This document shows positions 1 to 6,305 of a DNA stretch of 10,056 bases, piece by piece. A program made the position numbers and the translations under genes. Positions within the stretch are counted from its first letter, which is position 1; each line of letters begins with the position of its first letter. Source of the DNA: Clostridiales bacterium (GTDB lineage Bacteria > Bacillota > Clostridia > Peptostreptococcales > Natronincolaceae); NCBI GenBank assembly GCA_012800145.1, contig JAAZJW010000367.1, forward strand, positions 1 to 10,056. Reading direction: 5' to 3'. The notes beneath the pieces are model-generated. The model was not told where the DNA came from, made no database searches, and was given only the letters and a program-made list of their open reading frames with translations.

Positions 1-393
1 AGATTTGAAGCAAATCTTCCGCTTTATGGCAACGAAATGGCTGATGACATCAGTCCACTGGAAGCAAGCTTAGGTTTCTTCGTAAAACTCGATAAAGAAT
101 CTGACTTTATAGGAAAAGAAGCCTTGAAAAAGCAAAAAGATGGCGGCCTAACAAGAAAAGTTATGGCATTTGAATTAAAGGGCAAAGGAATAGCCAGACA
201 AGGCGCTGAAGTTGTAGCTGACGGAAAAGTAATCGGTTTTGTAACCACAGGATATAAATCTCCAACCCTTGGTAAGGTTTTAGGCAAGGCTATGCTGGAT
301 ATAGAATATGCAAAAATTGGTACACCAATACAGATAAAGGTTAGAAATAAGACTATAGATGCTGAGGTAGTTAGCAGCAAGTTCTTAGGATAA
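1..393 (+). CDS. gcvT: Aminomethyltransferase (glycine cleavage T protein), 3' part
   Basis: This is the last 130 codons of GcvT. The frame is open from base 1 and the true start lies outside the window. GcvT takes the aminomethyl group from lipoyl-GcvH, transfers the methylene to tetrahydrofolate and releases ammonia, in the cytoplasm. The visible part begins with RFEANLPLYGNE, followed by DDISPLEASLGFFVKLDK and FIGKEAL, which are typical of the end of the folate-binding domain. The C-terminal barrel follows, with GKGIARQGAEV and GFVTTGYKSPTLGK. It ends FLG-TAA, as an intact C-terminus should. It is the first visible gene of a gcvT-gcvH-gcvPA-gcvPB cluster, with 68 bp to gcvH. The ATG at position 37 is internal and not a start. 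Identification is secure. Whether the missing 5' part is intact, or carries a glycine riboswitch, cannot be seen. Confidence 0.96.
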   Translation, partial: RFEANLPLYGNEMADDISPLEASLGFFVKLDKESDFIGKEALKKQKDGGLTRKVMAFELKGKGIARQGAEVVADGKVIGFVTTGYKSPTLGKVLGKAMLDIEYAKIGTPIQIKVRNKTIDAEVVSSKFLG

Positions 394-409
394 AAATCCT
401 AAACAATTT
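385..409 (+). terminator. Possible weak attenuator at the gcvT stop
   Basis: A perfect 7-bp hairpin, TTAGGAT-AAAA-ATCCTAA (385-402), includes the gcvT stop codon and is followed by CAATTTTT. The stem has only four G-C pairs out of fourteen bases and the T-run is short and offset by three bases. It is therefore at most a leaky terminator or an RNA processing signal between gcvT and gcvH. This is inferred from sequence only. Confidence 0.3.
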
Positions 410-446
410 TTGATTTCAATTTTTTCAAATAAAAATCTATAAATTT

Positions 447-453
447 AAGGAGG
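447..453 (+). promoter_or_regulatory. Ribosome binding site of gcvH
   Basis: AAGGAGG ends eight bases before the ATG at 462. It is a full-strength Shine-Dalgarno match and fixes the gcvH start. Confidence 0.85.
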
Positions 454-461
454 AATCAATT

Positions 462-842
462 ATGAAAATAGTAGAAGGAAATTTATACACAAAGGATCAT
501 GAGTGGGTAAAAATTGATGGAAACGAAGCTTTCGTCGGTATTTCAGATCATGCACAACATTCACTAGGCGACATCGTTTATGTTGAATTACCAGATGTTG
601 GCGACGAGTTTGACAAAGGCGAAGCATTTGCAGTTGTTGAATCTACAAAGGCGGCTTCAGACGTATATCTACCGGTTGCAGGTAAGGTAATAGAAGTTAA
701 TGAAGCTCTAGACGATGCACCAGAACTTGTTAACGAAGATGCTTTTGCTAACTGGATTGCTAAAATCGAACTATCAGGAGATGCTGATACAAGCGATCTT
801 ATGGATGCAGCAGCATACAAAGAATTCTGCGAAAACGAATAA
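462..842 (+). CDS. gcvH: Glycine cleavage system H protein (lipoyl carrier)
   Basis: This is a 126-residue lipoyl-domain protein that shuttles the aminomethyl group from GcvP to GcvT and its electrons to a dihydrolipoamide dehydrogenase. The lipoylated lysine is K63 in the motif VVESTKAASDVY, which matches the ExxK(A/S)xSD(V/I)Y signature of GcvH. The N-terminal KDHEWVKIDGNEAFVGISDHA and the LGDIVYVELPDVG segment are also characteristic. The length is normal for the family. The start is set by AAGGAGG at 447-453. The gene lies between gcvT and gcvPA, and lipB and lipA, which would modify K63, follow about 3.5 kb downstream. Nothing is unusual. Confidence 0.97.
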   Translation: MKIVEGNLYTKDHEWVKIDGNEAFVGISDHAQHSLGDIVYVELPDVGDEFDKGEAFAVVESTKAASDVYLPVAGKVIEVNEALDDAPELVNEDAFANWIAKIELSGDADTSDLMDAAAYKEFCENE

Positions 843-869
843 AACCCGATAACAGAAAATCTACATGAT

Positions 870-876
870 AAGGAGG
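870..876 (+). promoter_or_regulatory. Ribosome binding site deciding the gcvPA start
   Basis: AAGGAGG lies six bases before the ATG at 883. An in-frame ATG at 865 sits upstream of this site and has no Shine-Dalgarno sequence of its own, so 883 is the better start. Confidence 0.8.
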
Positions 877-882
877 GTTAGT

Positions 883-2241
883 ATGTCTAGTGTTCATCAC
901 AAATATTTACCTACCACGACTGAAGATGAAAAGCTGATGCTAGAGGCAATAGGAGTGAACACCATAGAAGAGCTGTATGATGATGTGCCCAAAGAGTTTT
1001 TATTGGGCCCGGATGATAAGCTCGATTTGGTGGGACCGCACTCCGAGCTGGAAGTTGCTCGTTGGGTAGGAGCACTTGGTAAGAAAAATATAACTACGGA
1101 TGAAAAAGTCTGCTTCCTGGGGGCAGGAGCGTACGATCACTATGTTCCCGCACTGATAAAACACCTAGCAGGAAGAGGCGAATTCTTCACCGCATATACA
1201 CCGTATCAACCCGAAATAAGCCAGGGTACTTTGCAGTCAATATTCGAATACCAGTCCATGATATGTGAACTGACAGGCATGGATGTAACCAACGCTTCCA
1301 TGTACGATGGCGGAACCGCGGCTGCCGAGGCTTCCTTTATGGCAACCGATAACACAAGACGTAACACCATAGTTGTTTCCAAAACCGTTCATCCGGCAGT
1401 CAGGGAAGTTATGGCTACATATCTCGGAATGAGAGATATAGAGTTAGTAGAAATTGACATGGCCGACGGAGTAACCGACATAGATAAACTTAAAGCAGCA
1501 CTCGGAGACGATGTTGCAGGAGTTATCGTTCAAAGTCCAAACTTCTTCGGTATTATCGAAGATTTGGCGGAAGTTGAAAAATTAACACATGATAACAAAT
1601 CATTGCTGATCACATATGTAGACCCTATTTCTCTGGGAATACTAAAAAGCCCGGGAGAACTCGGTGCTGATATAGCAATCGGCGAAGGCCAACCTCTGGG
1701 AACTCCTTTAAAATACGGTGGTCCTTATATAGGTTTCTTTGCATCCACCAAAAAGCTTGTCAGAAAGATGCCTGGTAGGATTGTAGGTCAGTCAACAGAC
1801 CTAGATAACAAGAGGGCATTCGTTCTTACATTACAAGCAAGGGAGCAGCATATCAGGAGATTTAAAGCGACCTCAAATATCTGTTCAAACCAAGGTTTGG
1901 TATCGCTTACAACTGGTATGTATCTATCCACAATGGGTAAAGAAGGATTAAAAGAGGTAGCTACACAATGTGCACAAAAAGCACATTATGCAGCAAAACA
2001 AATCACAAAGAGTGGCAAGTTCAAACTCTTATTTGATAAACCGTTCTTTAAAGAATTTGCAGTAACCAGTGATATAGACAGTTCTAAGGTTAATGCAGAA
2101 CTGTTCAAGAATGATATTCTTGGCGGATTTGAATTAGGCAGAAAATATAAAGAGTTAGAAAATGGTTTATTAATTGCTGTAACAGAAAAGAGGACCAAAG
2201 AAGAGATCGACAAACTAGCTAGTGTAATGGAGGTGATATAG
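883..2241 (+). CDS. gcvPA: Glycine dehydrogenase (decarboxylating) subunit 1
   Basis: This is a 452-residue protein equivalent to the N-terminal half of one-piece glycine decarboxylases. With GcvPB it forms the PLP-dependent P protein, which decarboxylates glycine and loads aminomethyl onto GcvH. Visible family motifs are the N-terminal YLPTTTEDEKLMLEAIG, then YTPYQPEISQG at about residues 105-115, NASMYDGGTAAAEA at about 137-150, and GEGQPLGTPLKYGGPYIGFF in the middle. The PLP lysine is not expected here and belongs to GcvPB. The start at 883 is preferred over 865 because of the AAGGAGG at 870-876, which leaves a 40-bp gap after gcvH. The stop TAG shares its final G with the GTG start of gcvPB, which implies translational coupling and equal subunit supply. 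Confidence 0.96.
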   Translation: MSSVHHKYLPTTTEDEKLMLEAIGVNTIEELYDDVPKEFLLGPDDKLDLVGPHSELEVARWVGALGKKNITTDEKVCFLGAGAYDHYVPALIKHLAGRGEFFTAYTPYQPEISQGTLQSIFEYQSMICELTGMDVTNASMYDGGTAAAEASFMATDNTRRNTIVVSKTVHPAVREVMATYLGMRDIELVEIDMADGVTDIDKLKAALGDDVAGVIVQSPNFFGIIEDLAEVEKLTHDNKSLLITYVDPISLGILKSPGELGADIAIGEGQPLGTPLKYGGPYIGFFASTKKLVRKMPGRIVGQSTDLDNKRAFVLTLQAREQHIRRFKATSNICSNQGLVSLTTGMYLSTMGKEGLKEVATQCAQKAHYAAKQITKSGKFKLLFDKPFFKEFAVTSDIDSSKVNAELFKNDILGGFELGRKYKELENGLLIAVTEKRTKEEIDKLASVMEVI

Positions 2242-3704
2242 TGATTACTAATTACGATAAACTAATAATTGAAGTTTCCAAAGAAGGAAGAAGAGCATAC
2301 GACCTGCCCGAATGTGACGTAGAAGAAGTAGCTCTCGACAGTGTAATTCCAAGCGAATTTTTGACCGATAGGGAGCTTGGATTGCCGGAAGTAAGTGAAA
2401 TAGATGTAGTTAGGCACTATACCAACCTATCTACCAAAAACTTTGGTGTAGATACAGGATTCTATCCTTTAGGTTCCTGTACCATGAAATACAATCCTAA
2501 AATAAATGAAGATATGGCGGCACTTCCGGGATTTACTAACATTCATCCGTACCAACCGGAAGAAACTGTGCAAGGTGCCCTCGAGCTCATGTACGGTTTA
2601 GATAAAATGTTAGCGGAAGTAGCAGGAATGAGTAGAATGACACTTCAACCTGCAGCCGGTGCCCATGGTGAGCTTACCGGAGTAATGGTAATAAAGGCTT
2701 ACCATAGGAAGAGAAAAGATTTCAAGAGAACCAAAATTATAGTTCCCGACGCTGCTCACGGAACAAACCCCGCAACAGCTGCTGTTGCCGGATTTGATAT
2801 CGTAGAGATAAAATCGGCCGAAGACGGCTCGGTTGATCTCGATGCTCTGGAAGCTGTTTTGGGCGATGATATTGCAGGATTGATGTTAACAAATCCTAGT
2901 ACTCTTGGACTTTTTGACAGAGGAATCAAGCAAATTGCAGAAATGGTTCACGGTTGCGGCGGATTACTGTATTATGACGGTGCTAACATAAACGCTATTA
3001 TGGGTGTTGTGAGGCCGGGGGATATGGGATTTGACGTTTGCCATTATAACCTGCACAAAACAATGTCCACACCTCACGGTGGCGGTGGCCCGGGTAGTGG
3101 TGCAGTAGGCGTTAAAGACTTCTTAGTACCTTTCCTTCCTTCTCCAATGATTGAGAAAGATGGGGACAAATATTATCTGGATTATGACAGACCAGATTCT
3201 ATTGGTAGAATGGTAGACTTCTATGGTAACTTTGATGTGTTGGTAAAAGCCTATTCTTATATATACACATTAGGACCAAAACTCAGAGAAGCAAGTCAAA
3301 GAGCGGTACTTAACGCAAACTATATAGCAGCCGGTATAAAAGAAAAATATGAGCTTCCATATGATAGAATATGCATGCATGAGTGTGTGTTCGATGCACT
3401 CAAAAAAGGCATTGCGGACGATATAGCTACCTTAGATATAGCTAAACGTCTGTTGGATTATGGATTCCATCCACCTACAATCTACTTCCCACTTATAGTA
3501 GACGAGGCGTTGATGATAGAGCCGACAGAAACTGAAAGTAAGGAAACTCTAGACTCTTTCATAAATGCACTGAACACAATAGCAGACGAAGCCGCAAGGG
3601 ATTCGAATATACTAAAAGAAGCTCCTCATGATACTATCGTAAGAAGGATCGATGAGAAGAAGGCAGCTAAAGACTTGATACTTAAATGGCAGGATGCACA
3701 ATAA
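2241..3704 (+). CDS. gcvPB: Glycine dehydrogenase (decarboxylating) subunit 2
   Basis: This is a 487-residue PLP-dependent partner of GcvPA and carries the catalytic lysine of the P protein. K273 in the motif NLHKTMSTPHGGGGPGSG is the Schiff-base lysine by family homology, and the glycine-rich loop after it is intact. LGSCTMKYNPK (residues 77-87) and QPAAGAHGELTG are also diagnostic. The start is GTG at 2241, preceded by GGAGGTGAT (2229-2237), which is almost the full anti-16S complement, and it overlaps the gcvPA stop by one base. The length matches the family. It is the last gene of the visible glycine cleavage cluster and is followed 31 bp later by a strong terminator. No lpd gene for the L protein follows within the window. 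Confidence 0.97.
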   Translation: MITNYDKLIIEVSKEGRRAYDLPECDVEEVALDSVIPSEFLTDRELGLPEVSEIDVVRHYTNLSTKNFGVDTGFYPLGSCTMKYNPKINEDMAALPGFTNIHPYQPEETVQGALELMYGLDKMLAEVAGMSRMTLQPAAGAHGELTGVMVIKAYHRKRKDFKRTKIIVPDAAHGTNPATAAVAGFDIVEIKSAEDGSVDLDALEAVLGDDIAGLMLTNPSTLGLFDRGIKQIAEMVHGCGGLLYYDGANINAIMGVVRPGDMGFDVCHYNLHKTMSTPHGGGGPGSGAVGVKDFLVPFLPSPMIEKDGDKYYLDYDRPDSIGRMVDFYGNFDVLVKAYSYIYTLGPKLREASQRAVLNANYIAAGIKEKYELPYDRICMHECVFDALKKGIADDIATLDIAKRLLDYGFHPPTIYFPLIVDEALMIEPTETESKETLDSFINALNTIADEAARDSNILKEAPHDTIVRRIDEKKAAKDLILKWQDAQ

Positions 3705-3735
3705 AAACAACAGATTAAAATATAATAAAAAGCTC

Positions 3736-3780
3736 GATTCAGGTAGGACTTTAGTTCTACCTGAATCCTGATTTTTATTT
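3736..3780 (+). terminator. Rho-independent terminator after gcvPB
   Basis: GATTCAGGTAG (3736-3746) pairs perfectly with CTACCTGAATC (3757-3767). Three further inner pairs close on a TTTA loop, giving about 14 bp. ATTTTTATTT follows, and an A-rich stretch precedes the stem. It separates the glycine cleavage operon from the next unit. Confidence 0.85.
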
Positions 3781-3842
3781 CTTGTATTTGGAAGATTTAT
3801 CAAACATCGAAAAATGAAAAATAAAACATAGTACAAGGCATT

Positions 3843-3887
3843 TTGAAATAGTTATGCATAAATCTATATAAACGATGTTGATATAAT
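3843..3887 (+). promoter_or_regulatory. Putative promoter(s) for the small selenoprotein gene
   Basis: Two sigma-A-like arrangements overlap. One is TTGAAA (3843-3848), an 18-base spacer and TATAAA (3867-3872). The other is an extended -10 element, TGATATAAT (3879-3887), with a weak -35. Either would start transcription roughly 75-95 bases before the ATG at 3972. The position just after a terminator supports a separate promoter. Which of the two is used cannot be told from sequence. Confidence 0.55.
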
Positions 3888-3971
3888 AGTATATAAAAAA
3901 TTATTTTAAAGGTTCGATAACGAATTGGGTCTGAATCATAAATTTACTTAGAACGTTAAGGAGGAAAAATA

Positions 3972-4280
3972 ATGTTTGGACAAGATGGAAATTTTGAAGA
4001 AGCTCTAAAAAACAGTATAACAGCGTCCATAAAGGATAGAATTGAAAATGCTTGTGAAACTTGAGACCTCAAAGCTGTTCTAGCAGTCGCCTGGGGCGTC
4101 AAGGAAAAATTTGATCCAAGTCAAGCAGATGCATTAACAGAATTTCTTAACAGTAAGACAGACAGCGAATTTGAAGTACCTTCCGGTGAAACAGTAAAAT
4201 TCCTAAAAGGTGGAGTAAAAGTAAAAGGTGATGACGCAACATTAATTTATAGATATCAAATAACAAAGGACAATCTATAA
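3972..4280 (+). CDS. Putative small CxxU selenoprotein, unknown family (in-frame TGA at 4062-4064)
   Basis: If the TGA is read as selenocysteine, this encodes 102 residues. Seen directly: AAGGAGG (3958-3964) lies seven bases before the ATG. The frame is continuous on both sides of a single TGA at codon 31, and it ends at TAA (4278-4280) just before a terminator. The TGA sits in C28-E-T-U31, a CxxU redox-type motif. No ATG, GTG or TTG occurs in the 24 codons after the TGA to restart translation. A GC-rich hairpin, CGCC-TGG-GGCG, lies 27 nt after the TGA, as expected for a bacterial SECIS. The N-terminal part (about residues 8-62) looks helical, with FEEALKNSITASIKDRIENA before the motif and DLKAVLAVAWGVKEKF after it. 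The C-terminal part (about 65-98) looks beta-rich, with FEVPSGETVKFLKGGVKVKG. There is no signal peptide or membrane segment. I do not recognise the family. Its place between gcvPB and lipB suggests thiol redox linked to glycine cleavage or lipoyl chemistry, which is inference. The alternative is a nonsense-mutated pseudogene. Ordinary gene callers would miss or split it. Confidence 0.8.
4078..4106 (+). promoter_or_regulatory. Candidate bacterial SECIS element
   Basis: The core is CGCC (4088-4091), loop TGG (4092-4094) and GGCG (4095-4098). A G4086-C4100 pair lies beyond one T-T mismatch, and a weaker lower stem joins TTCT (4078-4081) to GGAA (4103-4106). The apical loop begins 27 nt after the TGA and contains GG. 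Known bacterial SECIS hairpins lie inside the reading frame, shortly after the UGA, with a G early in the apical loop. The fit is good, but SelB binding cannot be judged by eye. Confidence 0.6.
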
Positions 4281-4306
4281 ACCATATAAACTATATAAAC
4301 TAAAAC

Positions 4307-4339
4307 TACCCTCTGTTGAATAAGGCAGGGGGTATTTTT
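4307..4339 (+). terminator. Rho-independent terminator between the selenoprotein gene and lipB
   Basis: TACCCTCTG (4307-4315) pairs with CAGGGGGTA (4326-4334) over nine pairs, including one G-T. The loop is ten bases, and TTTTT (4335-4339) follows directly. It closes the selenoprotein unit and lies only 24 bases before the lipB start, so it may also act as an attenuator for read-through into lipB. Confidence 0.8.
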
Positions 4340-4363
4340 CTAGGCAGGACGGGGGAGAACGAT

Positions 4364-5029
4364 ATGAACCTGAAGGTATTATTTTTGGGTAAATGTCAGT
4401 ATGAAAAGGCCCTAACTTTACAGTGTGATATTTTGAGAAAAAGGCAAGAAGGAGAAATAGGAGATGTTTTGATAATGGTTGAGCATCCTCCTGTTATTAC
4501 TTTAGGGAGACATGCCGAACAATCGAATGTTATAGTTTCGGAGGAATTTTTGAATAATCAGGGTATATCCCTTTATAAAACAAATAGAGGCGGTGACGTG
4601 ACATATCACGGGTACGGACAAGCAGTAGGGTATCCCATTATCAACCTTAGGGACAGAAAGATGGGTATTAAAAAATTTGTTACGGGTATAGAAGATACCT
4701 TCATAGATTTACTGAAAAACGAATTTAATATCGAGGCCCAAAGGGATGGTAAACATACAGGCGTTTGGGTTGGTGACGAAAAGATAGTTGCAATCGGTTT
4801 AGCTGTAAAACAAAGGGTTACTATGCATGGATTTGCATTTAATATAAATACAAATTTAGATCATTTTAAATTGATAGTGCCTTGTGGTATCGTGGACAAG
4901 GGCGTTACGTCCTTAAAGAAAATCACTGGTAATGTTGTGGATTTTGACAGCATGAATAAATTAACTATAGATTATTTTTGTAAGAATTTAGGTTATGACA
5001 ATTATGATGTAACGGTGGTTGAACAATAG
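4364..5029 (+). CDS. lipB: Lipoyl(octanoyl) transferase
   Basis: This is a 221-residue LipB, which moves octanoyl from acyl carrier protein to the lipoyl-domain lysine, here presumably GcvH K63. Family motifs are EHPPVITLGRHA (residues 40-51), RGGDVTYHGYGQ (75-86), KIVAIGLAVKQ with the catalytic lysine K140, HGFAFNINTNLDHF, and VPCGI with the catalytic cysteine C174. The ATG at 4364 is chosen because GGGGGAG (4351-4357) precedes it. A longer frame from TTG at 4316 would begin inside the terminator loop and add sixteen residues unlike the family. No convincing promoter of its own is visible between the terminator and the start, so lipB may depend on terminator read-through or on a promoter I cannot see. 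Its neighbour lipA completes lipoate synthesis. Confidence 0.95.
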   Translation: MNLKVLFLGKCQYEKALTLQCDILRKRQEGEIGDVLIMVEHPPVITLGRHAEQSNVIVSEEFLNNQGISLYKTNRGGDVTYHGYGQAVGYPIINLRDRKMGIKKFVTGIEDTFIDLLKNEFNIEAQRDGKHTGVWVGDEKIVAIGLAVKQRVTMHGFAFNINTNLDHFKLIVPCGIVDKGVTSLKKITGNVVDFDSMNKLTIDYFCKNLGYDNYDVTVVEQ

Positions 5030-5042
5030 CTGGACCACAGTT

Positions 5043-5105
5043 CGCAGGCAAACATTACAAATTTGCTCATCCCCTCTGGTCATGCAAATTTGATGTTTGG
5101 TTGCG
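5043..5105. repeat. Hairpin repeat, unit 1 of a tandem pair
   Basis: CGCAGGCAAACAT (5043-5055) pairs with ATGTTTGGTTGCG (5093-5105) with one mismatch. After a two-base bulge, CAAATTTGC (5058-5066) pairs perfectly with GCAAATTTG (5084-5092). The 17-base loop is 5067-5083. No T-run follows, so it is not a typical terminator of lipB. Unit 2 lies exactly 60 bases downstream. Confidence 0.8.
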
Positions 5106-5110
5106 TTTGG

Positions 5111-5158
5111 CCTACCATCAATTTACTTATCCCTTTCAGTCATGTAAATTGGGTTAGG
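5111..5158. repeat. Hairpin repeat, unit 2 of a tandem pair
   Basis: CAATTTAC (5119-5126) pairs with GTAAATTG (5144-5151) around a 17-base loop (5127-5143) that matches the unit 1 loop at 12 of 17 positions. An outer imperfect stem joins CCTA (5111-5114) to TAGG (5155-5158). Relative to unit 1, the inner stem changed from TTTGC/GCAAA to TTTAC/GTAAA, so pairing is kept by matched changes. Confidence 0.75.
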
Positions 5159-5202
5159 TCATAAACAATCGTTCTTTAAAATTAATTATCATAAAAACGT
5201 TC

Positions 5203-5208
5203 TATAAT
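5203..5208 (+). promoter_or_regulatory. Possible -10 element for lipA
   Basis: TATAAT is a perfect -10 match 64 bases before the lipA ATG, in an AT-rich stretch after the tandem hairpins. There is no good -35 at 16-18 bases, only AT-rich sequence, so this is a weak call. Confidence 0.35.
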
Positions 5209-5271
5209 ATATAACCTTACTAAAATTACAAGATGAATTATTATAACAATCGTCAAAGGGGTGGTGAGCAA

Positions 5272-6144
5272 ATGGCAGTAACAAGAAAACCGGAATGGCT
5301 GAGGATAGACATGGCACAAGGTCGCAGTTTAGATTATGTAGAGGATATGCTTAAAAAATACTCATTGAACACAGTTTGTGTAGAGGCAAATTGTCCAAAT
5401 AGAATGGAATGTTTCAGCAGAAAAACAGCAACCTTTATGATATTGGGGAAAGAATGTTCGAGGAACTGCAGATTCTGTAATGTTTCACATGGAACATTGG
5501 AAGAAGTAAACCCTAAGGAACCGGAAAACCTGGCAAGTGCGGCAGTGGAAATGGGGCTAAAACATGTTGTGGTTACCACGGTTACCAGGGATGATCTTCC
5601 GGACGGGGGTGCAGGACATTTTGCAAAGGTTGTAAAAGCTATAAGGGCCAAAGACAGCGATATTACAATAGAACTGCTTATTTCCGACCTAAAAGGAGAT
5701 AGGGAATCGATTAAAACCGTGGTAGATTCCAAACCGGAAATTATCAATCATAATGTGGAAACAGTGCCCAGATTATATAAGGAAATCAGGCCTATGGCCA
5801 TATACAAAAGGTCGCTGGATGTCTTAAGGCAGGTAAAAGAGATGGACGATACAATATTAACTAAATCCGGCATGATGATGGGCCTCGGTGAAACAGAAGA
5901 GGAAGTAATAGAAGTAATGAAGGACTTAAGGGATGTGGATTGCGATTTCTTAACTTTAGGTCAATATCTGGCACCCAGTGATAAACATTATCCCGTAAAA
6001 GAATATGTTACACCGGAAACATTCGAGAGATACAGAGTAAAGGCAGAGGAATTAGGGTTTAAATTTGTAGCTTCCGGTCCTTTTGTCCGAAGTTCGTATA
6101 AAGCGGCAGATGCGATGGATGTTGTAGAAGCTGAAAATCAATAG
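5272..6144 (+). CDS. lipA: Lipoyl synthase (radical SAM)
   Basis: This is a 290-residue radical SAM enzyme that inserts two sulfurs into octanoyl-GcvH or another octanoyl domain. Both iron-sulfur sites are complete. The auxiliary cluster cysteines are C36, C41 and C47 (CVEANCPNRMEC), and the radical SAM cysteines are C62, C66 and C69 (CSRNCRFC). The C-terminal RSSY motif, whose serine helps bind the auxiliary cluster, is present in FVRSSYKA. Other family segments are TRDDLPDGGAGHF, INHNVETVPRLY, KSGMMMGLGE and LTLGQYLAPS. The ATG at 5272 is preferred because AAAGGGGTGG precedes it. An in-frame ATG at 5233 lacks a ribosome binding site. It lies 242 bp after lipB, separated by hairpin repeats, and converges on the riboflavin operon. 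Confidence 0.97.
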   Translation: MAVTRKPEWLRIDMAQGRSLDYVEDMLKKYSLNTVCVEANCPNRMECFSRKTATFMILGKECSRNCRFCNVSHGTLEEVNPKEPENLASAAVEMGLKHVVVTTVTRDDLPDGGAGHFAKVVKAIRAKDSDITIELLISDLKGDRESIKTVVDSKPEIINHNVETVPRLYKEIRPMAIYKRSLDVLRQVKEMDDTILTKSGMMMGLGETEEEVIEVMKDLRDVDCDFLTLGQYLAPSDKHYPVKEYVTPETFERYRVKAEELGFKFVASGPFVRSSYKAADAMDVVEAENQ

Positions 6145-6154
6145 GAATTAACGC

Positions 6155-6288
6155 GGGACGGCAGACTGTGTGAAAAAGCACTTTTCTCGCTTTTTGCCAT
6201 TCTGAGTGTAGCGAAGAATCTCGTTTTTAGGCCATTTGAGATCCTTCGCTTCGCTCAGGATGACATTTTTCACACAGTCTGCCATCCC
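6155..6288. repeat. Large palindromic intergenic repeat (MITE/REP-like)
   Basis: The outer arms are 23 bases each (6155-6177 and 6266-6288) and pair at 22 positions. They share the core GGCAGACTGTGTGAAAAA and its complement. The inner arms are 25 bases each (6198-6222 and 6238-6262) and pair at 23 positions, including G-T pairs. They contain the CATTCTGAG/CTCAGGATG and GCGAAG/CTTCGC type repeat seen in many bacterial genomes. The element fills the gap between the convergent lipA and ribH and may work as a two-way transcription stop, but I see no transposase gene. That it is dispersed elsewhere is inference. Confidence 0.85.
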
Positions 6289-6305
6289 CCTGTGTTTATC
6301 ACACT

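Noticed and set aside
3612..3836. Minus-strand open frame of 74 codons over the gcvPB end
   Set aside because: It runs through the gcvPB 3' end and the terminator, has no ribosome binding site, and its product is a low-complexity hydrophobic string.
3781..3957. Riboswitch (glycine or other) ahead of the small selenoprotein gene
   Set aside because: The leader is AT-rich, with no long paired blocks or recognisable conserved motif; only short weak complementarity (CTTGTA/TACAAG) is seen.
3972..4064. A 30-codon leader peptide ending at TGA
   Set aside because: The frame stays open and protein-like for 71 codons after the TGA, and there is a CxxU context and a hairpin at SECIS distance. A leader peptide would not explain the downstream half.
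3972..4280. Pseudogene broken by a nonsense mutation
   Set aside because: There is only one interruption and no frameshift. The promoter, ribosome binding site and terminator are intact, and the TGA sits at a redox-motif position. It remains the main alternative.
4316..4363. N-terminal extension of lipB from TTG
   Set aside because: The TTG lies in the loop of a terminator, lacks a ribosome binding site and adds residues not seen in LipB proteins. GGGGGAG before the ATG at 4364 is convincing.
5043..5105. Rho-independent terminator of lipB
   Set aside because: The stem is long but AT-rich, has a 17-base loop and is not followed by a T-run.
5043..5158. CRISPR array
   Set aside because: There are only two units, the similar parts are hairpin arms plus loop, and there are no unique spacers between identical repeats.
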